Assembly (NCBI RefSeq): GCF_025685425.1 | Contig: NZ_JAGTAS010000056.1 | Span: 124,001 to 188,000, forward strand | Source of the DNA: Terriglobus albidus | Lineage (GTDB): Bacteria > Acidobacteriota > Terriglobia > Terriglobales > Acidobacteriaceae | Length of the DNA stretch: 64,000 bases | Direction of reading: 5' to 3' | Shown: piece by piece, positions 34,903-44,935 of the stretch | Layout: every line of letters starts with the position of its first letter | How positions within the stretch are numbered: the stretch's first letter is position 1 | Made by a program: the position numbers and the translations under genes | Notes under the pieces: generated by a model | What the model was told of the DNA's origin: nothing | Database searches by the model: none | What the model saw: the letters and a program-made list of their open reading frames with translations, nothing else

Positions 34903-35706
34903 TTATTTGAGTGCTCCCAGAATTTCTGCGGTCTCTTGATCTGCCGGATAAAACGCTTCCAGTGTCACCTCCGACAGTTCGATCTCCACCGGCGTTCCAA
35001 ATATGGTCACAGTACTAAGGAACGAAAGCACTCCGTTCGGCGTTCTCACTCGAAGAGGAATGGCAACTTCATGGACCAGATTGTCGCCGGAATGATTCGA
35101 CTGCACGCTGGATTTGGAAGGATAACCGGTCAACTCGCTAAGAAGAACCTCCAGTGCGGGGTCGCGAGAGATCCGAAACTGGCGCCGAAGGCGATCGAGC
35201 AAATGGTGTCGCCACTCACCGAGGTTAACAATATTGGGAGCGAGCCCGCGAGGATGAAGGCTGATTCGCAGTGCGTTGGCAGGCGGCTTCAGCAGCTCCG
35301 GGTCAACCCCATCCAGCAACGGCGCAAGGGCTCGATTTGTAGCGACAATGTTCCAGTGCCGGTCCACGATCAACGCAGGATGTGGTTCATGGGCTCTTAA
35401 CAGGCTTTCGAGAGCGGCCATGGCGTGAGTCAAGGTGGGATCCTGCAACGAGCGATTGCCGTAGATGGGCGAGTAGCCCGCGGCGAGAAGCATCACATTT
35501 CGTTCCCTCAACGGGACGTCCAGGTGCTCCGCCAAATGTAAAACCATCTCCCGTGAGGGAACTGCGCGTCCGCTTTCGATAAAGCTCAAATGCCTTTGAG
35601 AAATCTCAGCTTCAATAGCAAGTTCGAGTTGGCTGAATCGTCTGAGTTCGCGCCAAGAACGCATGATTTCGCCCACGGTTTGAGCTGCACCGGCCATGTG
35701 CCCCAT
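34903..35706 (-). CDS. XRE-family regulator with MmyB-like ligand domain
   Basis: About 267 residues. The helix-turn-helix (RSWRELRRFSQLELAIEAEI, then SQRHLSFIESGRAVPSREMV) is of the XRE/Cro type. The C-terminal half (ALIVDRHWNIVATNRALAPL and ISRDPALEVLLSELTGYPS) is the MmyB-like PAS-type domain that binds a small hydrophobic ligand. It is divergent from the alpha/beta hydrolase gene at 35818, so its most likely target is the promoter between them, as seen in similar regulator-oxidoreductase or hydrolase pairs. The start could be ATG 35706 or 35697; neither has a strong ribosome site. Confidence 0.85.
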   Translation of the reverse strand: MGHMAGAAQTVGEIMRSWRELRRFSQLELAIEAEISQRHLSFIESGRAVPSREMVLHLAEHLDVPLRERNVMLLAAGYSPIYGNRSLQDPTLTHAMAALESLLRAHEPHPALIVDRHWNIVATNRALAPLLDGVDPELLKPPANALRISLHPRGLAPNIVNLGEWRHHLLDRLRRQFRISRDPALEVLLSELTGYPSKSSVQSNHSGDNLVHEVAIPLRVRTPNGVLSFLSTVTIFGTPVEIELSEVTLEAFYPADQETAEILGALK

Positions 35707-35817
35707 CGTATGAGTTCGCCTGCTCAGGTTCAATTACCTCACAAGTAATTGCTCGGCTTCTCGTTTTATCACACGATCGGAGTTGCAGGAAAACTCACAA
35801 CGAAGGAGCTGATCATA

Positions 35818-36747
35818 ATGTTCAAACTCGATCGCCGGCAAATCATCCGAAGTGCTGCGTGGGGTACTGCGGCGCTCATGCAAGCGAGTCCCATTCCGTC
35901 CCAATCTGTCTCCGGTAATCAGCGAGGGGCAGCGAATCCACAGACATTCGTACCCGCGCGTGATGGAACGAGGCTCTTCATTCAGGATTGGGGATCGGGG
36001 CGCCCAATCATCTTCCTTAGCGCCTGGACCTTTCAATCAAATGTCTGGGGCAGCCACATGGCGGCTCTTACCGCGCATGGGTTCCGCTGTGTAGCTCCAG
36101 ATCGCCGGGGGCATGGCCGTTCAGACGCACCAAACACGGGGTACGACCTGGATACTCTGGTCGATGATGTATCCAAGATCATGGATCAGCTCGATCTGCG
36201 AGATGCCGTGCTCGTGGCCCACTCCATGGGAGCCTTCGAAGCAGTCCGCTATCTCGCGACGGGGGGAGCACATCGCATCGCGCGACTTGTCTTGGCGGCG
36301 CCGTCAACTCCGTTTTCAACCAGAACCGCCGATAACCCCGAGGGATGGCCAAAAGAGGGAATTGAAGCGCAGACCCAACTCATCGTAAAAGACTTTCCAC
36401 GATGGATTGGAGAAAATGAGGAACCCTTCTTCACGCCCGATACATCTCAGGAGACCCGGACCTGGATCAAGAACATGATGATGAACGTTTCATTGCCTGT
36501 TGCTTTAGCGACGCGAGCAGCAACCTCAGCCGCGGATGTTCGTCCAGATCTGGCAAAAATTTCCTGCCCCACGCTGATTGCCCATGGAGACAAAGATGTC
36601 AGTGCTCCTCTTGCGATGACCGGCGCTCGAACTGCGCGGCTCATTCCGAATTCCAGGTTGATCGTCTATCCCGGCGCCCCTCATGCCATCATTCTCACTC
36701 ACCGAGAACGATTCCTCTCCGATCTGCTGGCGTTCATTGAAGCGTGA
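35818..36747 (+). CDS. Alpha/beta hydrolase, exported
   Basis: 309 residues. MFKLDRRQIIRSAAWGTAAL is Tat-like, with a signal to about residue 33. The hydrolase domain has GSGRPIIFLSAWTF (oxyanion turn), VAPDRRGHGRSD, the nucleophile Ser136 in AHSMGAFEAVRYL, and an acid Asp in IAHGDKDVSAPL and His in GAPHAIILTH. This belongs to the arylesterase/haloperoxidase-like group that hydrolyses esters or lactones. AAGGAG precedes ATG 35818. The divergent XRE regulator probably controls it. Confidence 0.85.
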   Translation: MFKLDRRQIIRSAAWGTAALMQASPIPSQSVSGNQRGAANPQTFVPARDGTRLFIQDWGSGRPIIFLSAWTFQSNVWGSHMAALTAHGFRCVAPDRRGHGRSDAPNTGYDLDTLVDDVSKIMDQLDLRDAVLVAHSMGAFEAVRYLATGGAHRIARLVLAAPSTPFSTRTADNPEGWPKEGIEAQTQLIVKDFPRWIGENEEPFFTPDTSQETRTWIKNMMMNVSLPVALATRAATSAADVRPDLAKISCPTLIAHGDKDVSAPLAMTGARTARLIPNSRLIVYPGAPHAIILTHRERFLSDLLAFIEA

Positions 36748-37260
36748 TCGAGCCGACCATCGTTTTCTACGAATTCCATTCCACGATTGCATCGCATTGC
36801 CTGTACTCGCTGGTCAAGACAATCGAGAGCCAGTTCTGTTGAGACGGCTGCTCTTCGTTGAGTGACGGTATTCATCTGAACAACCGTGGCGGAATGATCG
36901 CAACCGATCTTGTCCAGCAATTCATCGATTGATCTAGCCGCTCGCGCCAACGCACTGAATACCAGTCAGGAGTTGGCGAATGCTCGACTTATCACAAATC
37001 GCCGAGTGCACGATCTTACCGCTGCCACTTGGATCGCGAAGGAAGAAGCTCAGAATTCAATTCCGGTCATCGAACTCCTGATTGAGTTGGCCTCTTGCGG
37101 AACCTGTGACCAAGCGTGTCGGCATCCCTTGGGATGATCTTCCGGAGGAGCAGAAGCTGTCTTCGTTCCCGAGCAGGACGATGCGAAGCCGGCAGGGAAG
37201 AAGCTGGCAGCGAAGGGTATTGCGCGTCAAAAGGTAGCGAAAAAGAAGAGAACGGCCTAG
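36748..37260 (+). pseudogene. Region of decayed coding sequence
   Basis: About 500 bp with no intact gene. The plus strand shows short coding-like pieces in different frames: IPVIELLIELA, then PVTKRVGIPWDDLPEE, then VFVPEQDDAKPAGKKLAAKG ending ...KKKRTA-stop at 37260. A strong terminator follows 17 bp later, which indicates that a real gene ended here. At least two frame changes and a TGA break it. The Lys/Ala-rich basic end suggests a nucleic-acid-binding or regulatory protein, but I cannot name the family. Confidence 0.35.
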
Positions 37261-37276
37261 CAGGAACCCACGTCGA

Positions 37277-37311
37277 AGCGGACTCGAGGATGTCGAGGCC
37301 GCTATTTTTTT
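37277..37311 (+). terminator. Intrinsic terminator
   Basis: Stem AGCGGACTCGA (37277-37287) with complement TCGAGGCCGCT (37293-37303), one mismatch, loop GGATG, then seven T's (37305-37311). It closes the decayed region and isolates TonB receptor 2 from upstream transcription. Confidence 0.88.
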
Positions 37312-37542
37312 GCCGGGATAAACCGGCTCGATTCCCCGGTCTTCTCACGTTGGGAACGATCACAAGAATTCTTGTCGGGATTGCCTCCCGTATTTTCCAT
37401 TGACAACCCTGCTCCGGGTTGACTAAATTCAGCTGCCATATAGATAACGATCATCATTTTTGAATACAAAAGATTGAATTTGAGGTTGCCAGTGCAGGAG
37501 CATTGGGGCGATGGAGTCTTGCCGCCCGGAAAGTGACGCGAT

Positions 37543-40500
37543 ATGGATAACAAACATGCAAATTTAGGCTTACGTGCTGGTCTGGTGAGGCTGGCAAACT
37601 CCTTCCAAAGATTCTTCGCCGGAACGTTAGTATTGCTGGCAGCCACCGTCGTGACGTTCGGACAATCATCGTCCGGGATACGCGGTAGGGTTGTTGATCC
37701 ATCGGGTGCGGTAGTTCCTCATACACAAGTCATAGTGCGCAATGTGGACACAGGTGTTGACAAGCAGACGGAGACAACGGGGGCTGGCGAATATTCAGTG
37801 CCGTTTCTTCCCGTGGGCAGGTATGAGGTTCGCGTAAATGCCGTTGGGTTTCAAATATCACAGCAGACGAACCTAACGCTTACCACCAATCAGGTTCTTG
37901 ACGTGAGCTTCCGCCTGCAGCCAGGCGCAGTCACAGAAACGATCAATGTGGATTCCTCAGCTCAGGTCCTGGACTATGACAAAGCCGACCGTGGTGACTT
38001 GATCGAAGCAAAGCGCATCGCGGAGCTTCCGGTCAATACTGGAAACACGTTCAATCTCGCCACCCTGAGCGCCGGTGTGACCTCCACCACGACGGGACAG
38101 CGCTACGACAACCAGAGCGCGCAGTCGCTGTTGATCCATGGCGCTACTGTCGAGTTCAATATCGATGGAGTCACCAACTACAGTCTGACCGGCGGCCAAA
38201 ACTATGCCTTTCCGCCGCCCACCGCAACTGTTCAAGAATTCAACATCACAACCAATGCGTTTGACGCTTCTTCTGGACGAGCTCCGGGAGGATCAATCGA
38301 TATGACCCTCAAATCGGGCACGCAAAAGCTCCATGGCACCGTCTACGAAATCCTTCAACGCGCCTTCATGAACGCCAATACCTCGACAAATGGCGCTTTC
38401 ATTCAGCAGGCGTTGGCCGCTGGGAAGCCGACTGCGCAGTACAACAAGCCTGCCTCATCACAGGATCAGTACGGCTTCGAGGTCGATGGTCCTGTCATCA
38501 TTCCCAGGCTTTGGGGACCGGAAAAGAAGACCTTCTTCACCATTTCGTATGAGAGGTTTTACCTCAGGGGAATTGGGAATGCGTCCGCTTCTGTTCCTCT
38601 ACCTGCCATGATCAATGGTGATTTCAGTTCGTTGCTGACCGCAAATGGAGCTACCTATAACCAGCCCATTTATGACCCCGCATCCGAAGCATCCTGCACG
38701 GCGAACAATACCGATAATGGAACTTACTCGAACGGGAAGCCTCATACCTGCCGCTACCAGTTTGGGTATGGGCCTGGAGGCGGGCCAGGGCCGCAGGGGA
38801 ATCCTGTCCTTACCGGGCGTGCGAACGTCATTCCCGCAGGCCGCCTGAATCCGGTAGGCCAGGCGATTCTTTCCTGGTTTCCAGCACCTAATATTTCTCC
38901 TACACCGACCACAGCTAACAATTTCTCTAACAACTATCTCGGTACGACTCCTGGTACTGCTCTGCAGCGTTTGTATCTGATCAAGATCGACCAGAATATC
39001 GGTGACAAAGATACGGCGAACGTCACGCTCAAGCTCTGGACGGACAACAATACGGCGAATGGCGCATTTCCTCGCAACGATGTAAATGCCGCTCACCCCG
39101 GGCTGAACTACGCCGCAAGTGTTGCCCACTACCTCAGTCGCTATAAGAACCCGTCGGGCACTGTGGCCTGGACGCACACCTTTAGCCCTCATCTGGTCAA
39201 CAACGTCAAAGTTTCTATTCTTGTGACCAATCAGACTGACAGTACAGGACCAGGTAATGGTTTCAACCCGAGCGGTCTTGGACTTCCCGCCAGCATCGCC
39301 GCTGCCAATCCAAACTATTTCAACCGGTTTCCGCTCGTGAACTTGACCGGATATAACGGGCTAGGTTCAATCGCCGGTCTCAATCGCGGTGACAACGAGC
39401 TTCAATTCACCGATGTTGTGAATCTGGTGCGCGGTAACCATTCCATTCATTTTGGTGCAGATCTTCGTCCCATTCAATATAGCCAGAGGTCGTCTAATGC
39501 GGCAGGAAGCGGTCTTACGTTCAACGAGAGTAAGGCCTGGACTCAGCAGTGGAACACAGTTGTGACCGGAGGTGCGACCAACATTTCGACCCCGGCGGGT
39601 TATAGCGGCAACGCTCTCGCATCACTCCTGACGGGAACGTTGGACTCCGGCAGTGCGGGCTCTCAGCCCGACAACTATTTTTCCTCGCACTACTACGCTG
39701 CGTTTGTACAGGATGACTGGAAGATTCGGCCAAATCTCACCTTGAATCTCGGCTTGCGGTGGGAGAGCCTCGGCGCCCCCGTTGATCGTCACAATCGCAC
39801 CATATCCGCATTTGATACCACCTCTACCAACCCGATCAGCAGCCAAGTCAATTTCTCCGGACTGCCGATTTCGACGCTCCTTGGTGGAATCACGTTTGCC
39901 GGCGTGAATGGACGTCCTCGTGCACCGTTCGAGGCTGCGCTATCGCAGTTTGGTCCCAGGGCTGCATTCGCTTACACGGCTCATCGCAACTTGGTGGTTC
40001 GCGGTGGCATTGGCGTGTATTATCAGCAGACCGGTTCCGGAAATCAGTATGCAGCCCCCCAGACCGGCTTCGCGACAACAACGAACTATGTAGGCTCGTT
40101 TGACGGGGGCGCTACACCGCTGCAGAACCTTTCCAATCCGTTCCCATCATTCCAAAACTCAGTCGGCAATTGTGGCGGAGATGCGAGTGCCTGCCTGACA
40201 ACCAACGCGGGACAAGGTCTCTCCTTCATCAATCCGAACTATCGCCCGCCTCTGGTCCTGATGTCTGCATTGGGCGTCCAACAGCAGTTGACCAAGTGGG
40301 ACACGCTGGAAATTTCCTACGCTGGAAACCGTACCTATGGCTTAACGTACTCTGACGATCTGAACCATATTAGCGCTGCAGCTCAGGCAGCTTGCGATCC
40401 AGAGCGTGGTGGCGTGGGCACCAATTGCACGAACGGCGCGAGCAATGGCACCGTGGGATATATCAACAATCCCTTCAAAGGGATTCCTGCGTTTGCCGGC

Positions 40501-41433
40501 ACGGCGTACTATACCGCGTCTACGATTCAACGCATCAACTTTACACGGCCATTCCCGCAATTCACCAATGTGACCGAGACACTTCTCAACGGAGGCGAGT
40601 TCTACTACAACGCTTTGGAAGCAACCTATAACCATCGGACATCGTTAGGGCTGACCCTGCATGCTACCTACACCTATTCCAAAGCCATTAGCGCAGCGGG
40701 ATTCACTAGCGGAGCGTCGGGATCCATTGACTTCGTCAATCGAATTCCTTCGCGTACTATTTCAGGAACGGATATCCCTCACAGGATTTCGATCTCAGGC
40801 GTCTATCAGCTTCCGATCGAGCGTGGCCGCGGGATTTTTCCGAACCTGAACCGGTATTTGGACTACATCGTGGGTGGATGGCAGGTCAGTAGCATTATGA
40901 CGTATCAGTCTGGTCTGCCTTTCAACATCACTGGATACGAGATCGACCCTACGGCTAACGGCGGTTACATTCTGCCGAGGCAGCGCTTCTACCCCGGTCA
41001 ACCGAATCCGTACCACACTCAGGCGAACAGCAATTCGTATGTGCAGGCATTCAAGCCTTGTGTTGGAACCCGTGATCCCAATACGGGCGTCGTCACACTG
41101 CAGGCGTACTCTGTTACGGCTGGATGCACGGGTGCGAACTTCATTTCCATTGGGACTTATGGCGCCGTCCCGAACATCGTTTATACCGGAATCAGGCTGC
41201 AGCAGTTCGTCAACATTGACGCAAACATCAGCAAGAACTTCCATATCTACGAGCGTGTCGCGGCACAACTTCGCCTGGACGCGTTCAATGCGGCCAATCA
41301 CGTTACCCAGTTATCCTCGGGCTATAACACCACTGCCGGAGATGCGAACTTTGGTACCTATCAAATGGGCACAGCAGCGGGTGGGAACATCAGCAATCGA
41401 ATCCTTCAGATTACTGGAAGGATCAACTTCTAA
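37543..41433 (+). CDS. TonB-dependent receptor 2 (Oar-like)
   Basis: 1296 residues, outer membrane. A long basic N-terminus leads to a hydrophobic signal (about 25-40, TLVLLAATVVTFGQ). The carboxypeptidase-regulatory domain is at about 44-125 (GIRGRVVDPSGAVVPHTQV, GEYSVPFLPVGRYEVRVNAV), the plug about 135-270 (TAFPPPTATV-type region and GRAPGGSIDMTLKSGTQKLH), and the barrel follows, ending ITGRINF. It should import a glycan or other large ligand with TonB. The next gene is a GH28-like enzyme, so the substrate could be pectin or another uronate polymer. GGAAAG is ten bases before the ATG. Confidence 0.9.
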   Translation: MDNKHANLGLRAGLVRLANSFQRFFAGTLVLLAATVVTFGQSSSGIRGRVVDPSGAVVPHTQVIVRNVDTGVDKQTETTGAGEYSVPFLPVGRYEVRVNAVGFQISQQTNLTLTTNQVLDVSFRLQPGAVTETINVDSSAQVLDYDKADRGDLIEAKRIAELPVNTGNTFNLATLSAGVTSTTTGQRYDNQSAQSLLIHGATVEFNIDGVTNYSLTGGQNYAFPPPTATVQEFNITTNAFDASSGRAPGGSIDMTLKSGTQKLHGTVYEILQRAFMNANTSTNGAFIQQALAAGKPTAQYNKPASSQDQYGFEVDGPVIIPRLWGPEKKTFFTISYERFYLRGIGNASASVPLPAMINGDFSSLLTANGATYNQPIYDPASEASCTANNTDNGTYSNGKPHTCRYQFGYGPGGGPGPQGNPVLTGRANVIPAGRLNPVGQAILSWFPAPNISPTPTTANNFSNNYLGTTPGTALQRLYLIKIDQNIGDKDTANVTLKLWTDNNTANGAFPRNDVNAAHPGLNYAASVAHYLSRYKNPSGTVAWTHTFSPHLVNNVKVSILVTNQTDSTGPGNGFNPSGLGLPASIAAANPNYFNRFPLVNLTGYNGLGSIAGLNRGDNELQFTDVVNLVRGNHSIHFGADLRPIQYSQRSSNAAGSGLTFNESKAWTQQWNTVVTGGATNISTPAGYSGNALASLLTGTLDSGSAGSQPDNYFSSHYYAAFVQDDWKIRPNLTLNLGLRWESLGAPVDRHNRTISAFDTTSTNPISSQVNFSGLPISTLLGGITFAGVNGRPRAPFEAALSQFGPRAAFAYTAHRNLVVRGGIGVYYQQTGSGNQYAAPQTGFATTTNYVGSFDGGATPLQNLSNPFPSFQNSVGNCGGDASACLTTNAGQGLSFINPNYRPPLVLMSALGVQQQLTKWDTLEISYAGNRTYGLTYSDDLNHISAAAQAACDPERGGVGTNCTNGASNGTVGYINNPFKGIPAFAGTAYYTASTIQRINFTRPFPQFTNVTETLLNGGEFYYNALEATYNHRTSLGLTLHATYTYSKAISAAGFTSGASGSIDFVNRIPSRTISGTDIPHRISISGVYQLPIERGRGIFPNLNRYLDYIVGGWQVSSIMTYQSGLPFNITGYEIDPTANGGYILPRQRFYPGQPNPYHTQANSNSYVQAFKPCVGTRDPNTGVVTLQAYSVTAGCTGANFISIGTYGAVPNIVYTGIRLQQFVNIDANISKNFHIYERVAAQLRLDAFNAANHVTQLSSGYNTTAGDANFGTYQMGTAAGGNISNRILQITGRINF

Positions 41434-41441
41434 TGGCATCA

Positions 41442-41466
41442 CGGCGGCAGCCGAACGCTGCCGCCG
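41442..41466 (+). terminator. Strong hairpin between receptor 2 and the GH28-like gene
   Basis: A 10-bp perfect stem CGGCGGCAGC / GCTGCCGCCG with a five-base loop CGAAC, starting 8 bp after the receptor stop. It lacks a T-run, so it is either a weak terminator or a stabiliser that tunes expression of the downstream enzyme. Confidence 0.55.
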
Positions 41467-41500
41467 GCCTCAATCCTCATCGACCTGCCCGGAGATTTTG

Positions 41501-42949
41501 GTGGGATATCAGCCTCTGTTCATCATTTTGTGTTTTATATTTTTCTGCATACCTTCTCCCGGAGAGATTCTGACCGCGGCGGTGCCTGCCGGTATGCCTC
41601 AAAACAAGAACTACGTCATCCAGGTCAAGACATCGAAGGAAGCATGGCGTCGCGTCGACTGCTATGAGCCGGAAGTTGATATGCGTTCCCCCGCCAGGGC
41701 AGCAATGGCAGCATTTGACTTTACAGGGAAAGTCCGCGTCTCCATCGATGTGGCGTACGAGGTTCACGCAGTACGGGTGCGGCCTGCTTCTCTCGGTGTA
41801 AACGCTTTGGTGCGGGGACGACGGATTGAGTTCGAATTGGCTCATCCGGCAAATTTATCCATTGAGTTGAACGGAGACACACACCATAATCTGCATCTCT
41901 TCGCCGGTTCGCCCAATACCTCGGTGCCGGAAAAGACGGACGACGGTGTCCACTACTTCGGCCCCGGTTTGCACCATCCGGGTGATGTTCTGCGTCTCAA
42001 GAGTGGCGAAAGTCTCTATCTCGCACCAGGAGCAGTTGTCGTAACGAGCGTCGTCTGCGACCACGTCAGCAACGTGCACATTTTTGGAAAAGGGATTCTT
42101 TGGCACGCCAAGGACGGGATCCGTATTGACGATTCGAAGCATGTGCTCGTGGAAGGTGTAACGGTCATGAATCCCGACCATTATTCGGTCCTGATCGGCA
42201 ATTCATCGGATGTGACTGTTCGCAATATGAAGTCCTTCAGCAGCAAGGGTTGGGGAGATGGCATAGACATCTTCACCAGCAAGCACATTCTTGTGGACGG
42301 CGTCTTCATGCGCAACTCCGATGACGCGATCGCGATCTACGGCCACCGTTGGAACTACTATGGTGATACCGATGACATTACTGTCTCTAATTCCACGCTG
42401 TGGGCGGACGTCGCACACCCTATTCTGGCCGGGACACATGGCGATTCGGAAAATCCGGAGATCATCGAGCACCTGACGTTCCGGAACATCGACGTCCTTC
42501 AACAAAACGAGCCGCAGATCGACTACCAGGGTTGCCTCGCTCTGAACGCCTCAGATGGAAACCTGATCCGTCACGTATTCGTGGACGGGATGAGAGTCGA
42601 GAGTATCGAGAACGGACAGTTGTTGAACGTGCGCGTCACGTTCAACCGGAAGTACGCAAAAGCACCCGGCCGGGGCATTGAAGATGTATACATAAAAGAT
42701 CTTAGCTATTCAGAGGGGAGTCCCGGGCTTTCGATTATCAATGGGTATGACGAGAGCCATATGGTCCGCAGCATTAAGTTCGAAAATCTCCGCATCGGAG
42801 GGAATGTGATCTCAGATCACATGGCTGGCAAGCCGCCGTACTACAAGACCGCAGATATGGCTGAAATCTTTGTTGGCGATCATGTGGAAGACATCACTTT
42901 CATAACGACGGAAGAAGCAGCGAAAGTCACGCCTGTAACAGGGCCGTGA
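41501..42949 (+). CDS. Exported GH28-like beta-helix glycoside hydrolase
   Basis: 482 residues from GTG 41501, preceded by GGAG at six bases; the frame is open further left only because it overlaps the receptor gene. The start gives a signal peptide (MGYQPLFIILCFIFFCIPSP). An N-terminal beta-sandwich (about 25-150) leads into a parallel beta-helix with the catalytic-type acids: WGDGIDIF and MRNSDDAIAIYG, as in GH28 polygalacturonases, and related GH49-type dextranases. The G.GH and RIK signatures of classic polygalacturonases are not clear, so the subfamily and substrate are uncertain. Export and location after receptor 2 point to a glycan-degrading pair. Confidence 0.75.
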   Translation: MGYQPLFIILCFIFFCIPSPGEILTAAVPAGMPQNKNYVIQVKTSKEAWRRVDCYEPEVDMRSPARAAMAAFDFTGKVRVSIDVAYEVHAVRVRPASLGVNALVRGRRIEFELAHPANLSIELNGDTHHNLHLFAGSPNTSVPEKTDDGVHYFGPGLHHPGDVLRLKSGESLYLAPGAVVVTSVVCDHVSNVHIFGKGILWHAKDGIRIDDSKHVLVEGVTVMNPDHYSVLIGNSSDVTVRNMKSFSSKGWGDGIDIFTSKHILVDGVFMRNSDDAIAIYGHRWNYYGDTDDITVSNSTLWADVAHPILAGTHGDSENPEIIEHLTFRNIDVLQQNEPQIDYQGCLALNASDGNLIRHVFVDGMRVESIENGQLLNVRVTFNRKYAKAPGRGIEDVYIKDLSYSEGSPGLSIINGYDESHMVRSIKFENLRIGGNVISDHMAGKPPYYKTADMAEIFVGDHVEDITFITTEEAAKVTPVTGP

Positions 42950-43487
42950 GAGTCGGCGCCGCCAAGAACTACTTGCGGAAATGGGCGTTCCGCCGATGCT
43001 TTCGCCGCGTGGCTGAGCTTACGCTTCAAAACAACACAGAGGAAGTCAATGAAAGATTCCTTCGGGGAATTGTCCGGAATGGCCGAAACGGCGACCGCCG
43101 CTATTAGTTGTGTCCTCTAACGATTTCCGCCGACGTTTGACGCATTTCTATTTCGACCCCACGGCTGGTTTAACGGGTCATAACGTGCGCGTAACGTTAT
43201 ATTTGCTGCTTTTAACTATCTGATAATAAAGGATCGCGGCTAAGGGGCGGCGACTGAACTGTTCCGAACATTGACGGGACATTCCATCTCTTTGAGACTC
43301 CTTTCGAACACTAGAAGAGGAGCGGAAATGAACCAACGAATCTGGCAGAGGGACACGGTCTTGCTCACCATGACAACAGCGATGGATCGGATGCTCTTTG
43401 TCGATGAGAGAGTATCGGACGATGCAGGCTTCGCGAGAGCAAATCGAGTCGTTTCCAGACGATCTCAGCGCAGTCGGAAAAATGCGG
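42950..43487. other. Intergenic region between convergent genes
   Basis: About 540 bp between the GH28-like gene and the end of the LacI gene. An inverted repeat ATAACGT...ACGTTAT (43180-43200) lies just before AT-rich sequence. A 73-codon plus-strand frame from ATG 43328 has an AGGAGCGGA ribosome-like site, but it runs antisense into the LacI gene and resembles nothing I know, so it is not called as a gene. Confidence 0.4.
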
Positions 43488-44561
43488 TTATACCGGCTCG
43501 GCGGTCTTCTTGGAGCGCGGATGAGCCCCGCAAGACTCGCGCACAATAAGGGTAGCCGGCAAGAGTATTTTCTCCGGCGAACGGCCAACGTCGCTTCCGG
43601 TAATCTCAATCCGATCCAGCAGAAGGCGGAAGGCTCGCCGTGCCAGATCCACCGCAGACTGTCCGACGGTAGTAACTGGCGGCGCGATCACCGGTGCCAG
43701 TTCGAAATCATCGAATCCTATAATCGCCACTTCGGAGGGGATCTTTACTTTTCGCTCCGAAAAAGCTCGTAAAAGATGAACGGTAGTCCGGTAATTGGTA
43801 GAAAACACCGCCGTGGGAGCGTCTTGTTTCAGGCGGGCACTGTCAACCCAATTCATGGCAGCTTCTAAACAGTCGACCTTCATGGAGAGGTACGGACGAA
43901 GCCCGTGCGCCGACATTGCGCTTCGGTAGCCTTTTACGCGTTCCGCAACAGGATAGGCTTCGCTGTCGAAACCAACGCAGGCAATCCGTTTGTGGCCATG
44001 AGAGATCAAATGCTCCACCGCTTCTTCGGCCCCGGCCCGGTTCTCAATCAGCACAGCATCCGTTCCAAGTCCTTCCAGGGGCCGATCGAAGGCTACGATT
44101 GGAAGCCCACCCTCGATGACACGCTGAATGCGGTTTACATCGAGGGTTCCAGAAGTGACCAAAAGCAAGCCCGATAGCTTTCGACGGGCCATCAGTTCAG
44201 CCTGCTGGGTCTCCAACTCGACATCGTGCCCAGATGACACAATCAAAGTCAGATAACCGCTTTCGCGCGCGAGCTTCTCGATAGTGTTCGCACAATGTGC
44301 GAAGAAGATATCTGATAGATCGGGCACGATCAGTCCGATCATCATTGCTCTTTGCCCCTTGAGTAGGCCGGCCGCCTCGTTCCGTTCATATCCCAGTTGC
44401 TGGATCGCGGTGAGGACTTTCTTCTTTGTTTTTGGCTTGACTGCCGGATGGTCATTGATGACGCGTGAGACGGTCATTACGCCAACCCCGGCAACTCTTG
44501 CAACTTCACGAATTGTCGGCGTCTGCCGCTGGGACTTTCCTATGCCCTTCTTTTGTACCAC
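43488..44561 (-). CDS. LacI/GalR-family transcriptional regulator
   Basis: 357 residues from GTG 44561, with GGGAG eight bases upstream. Residues about 14-36 are the LacI helix-turn-helix (PTIREVARVAGVGVMTVSRV), followed by the hinge (TAIQQLGYERNEAAGLLKG) and the periplasmic-binding-like sensor (MIGLIVPDLSDIFFAHCANT, VAFDRPLEGLG, CVGFDSEAYPVAERVKGYRS, IGFDDFELAPVIAPPVTTV). It should respond to a sugar or sugar acid. The window has two classes of LacI-type operators (GGAAACGTTTTCC and AAGTAAACGTTT), none in its own promoter that I can see. It is the only LacI regulator here, so it is the first candidate for either class. Confidence 0.92.
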   Translation of the reverse strand: MVQKKGIGKSQRQTPTIREVARVAGVGVMTVSRVINDHPAVKPKTKKKVLTAIQQLGYERNEAAGLLKGQRAMMIGLIVPDLSDIFFAHCANTIEKLARESGYLTLIVSSGHDVELETQQAELMARRKLSGLLLVTSGTLDVNRIQRVIEGGLPIVAFDRPLEGLGTDAVLIENRAGAEEAVEHLISHGHKRIACVGFDSEAYPVAERVKGYRSAMSAHGLRPYLSMKVDCLEAAMNWVDSARLKQDAPTAVFSTNYRTTVHLLRAFSERKVKIPSEVAIIGFDDFELAPVIAPPVTTVGQSAVDLARRAFRLLLDRIEITGSDVGRSPEKILLPATLIVRESCGAHPRSKKTAEPV

Positions 44562-44935
44562 CCAAAACTCCCTGACCGAGTGCCGACATCGCGACGCTTA
44601 CTTCGCCTGACTAGCGAATATTTTAGTTGGAACATGATATCGCAGTTTGATGATCAGATAATTCGTCTCAGTAATAAGGGCGGCCAGTGGCGCTGGATCA
44701 TCTATTAGGGGGGCGTGCCGGCCTGGACCGTTGGCACATCATTACTTGGCAACGTATGTTTTTCAGCAACTATGCGTTACCGTCCGCATGCCTGTGGGGT
44801 AGCCAAGACATTTGCTCTTGCTGAATGGCTACGATTTGATTTCCTTCACAGCCTATGGACACTTGGATATAACCATCGAGCCGCGTGAATTTACGGACAG
44901 GATGGTCATCCAAGCGCTTCTTCACCGAATGGGGG
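44562..44935. other. Upstream region of the LacI gene
   Basis: About 370 bp. It must hold the LacI promoter. A short open frame on the plus strand (44812-44946, 45 codons, LLLNGYDLISFTAYGH...) has a coding look but no start or family resemblance; it may be the end of a lost gene. No operator motif is seen. Confidence 0.35.

Noticed and set aside
41039-41500. N-terminal extension of the GH28-like frame
   Set aside because: It is an alternative frame of the end of receptor 2. A GTG at 41501 with GGAG and a signal peptide gives the natural start.
43328-43549. Small plus-strand gene with AGGAGCGGA ribosome-like site
   Set aside because: 73 codons, no recognisable content, and it runs antisense into the LacI gene.
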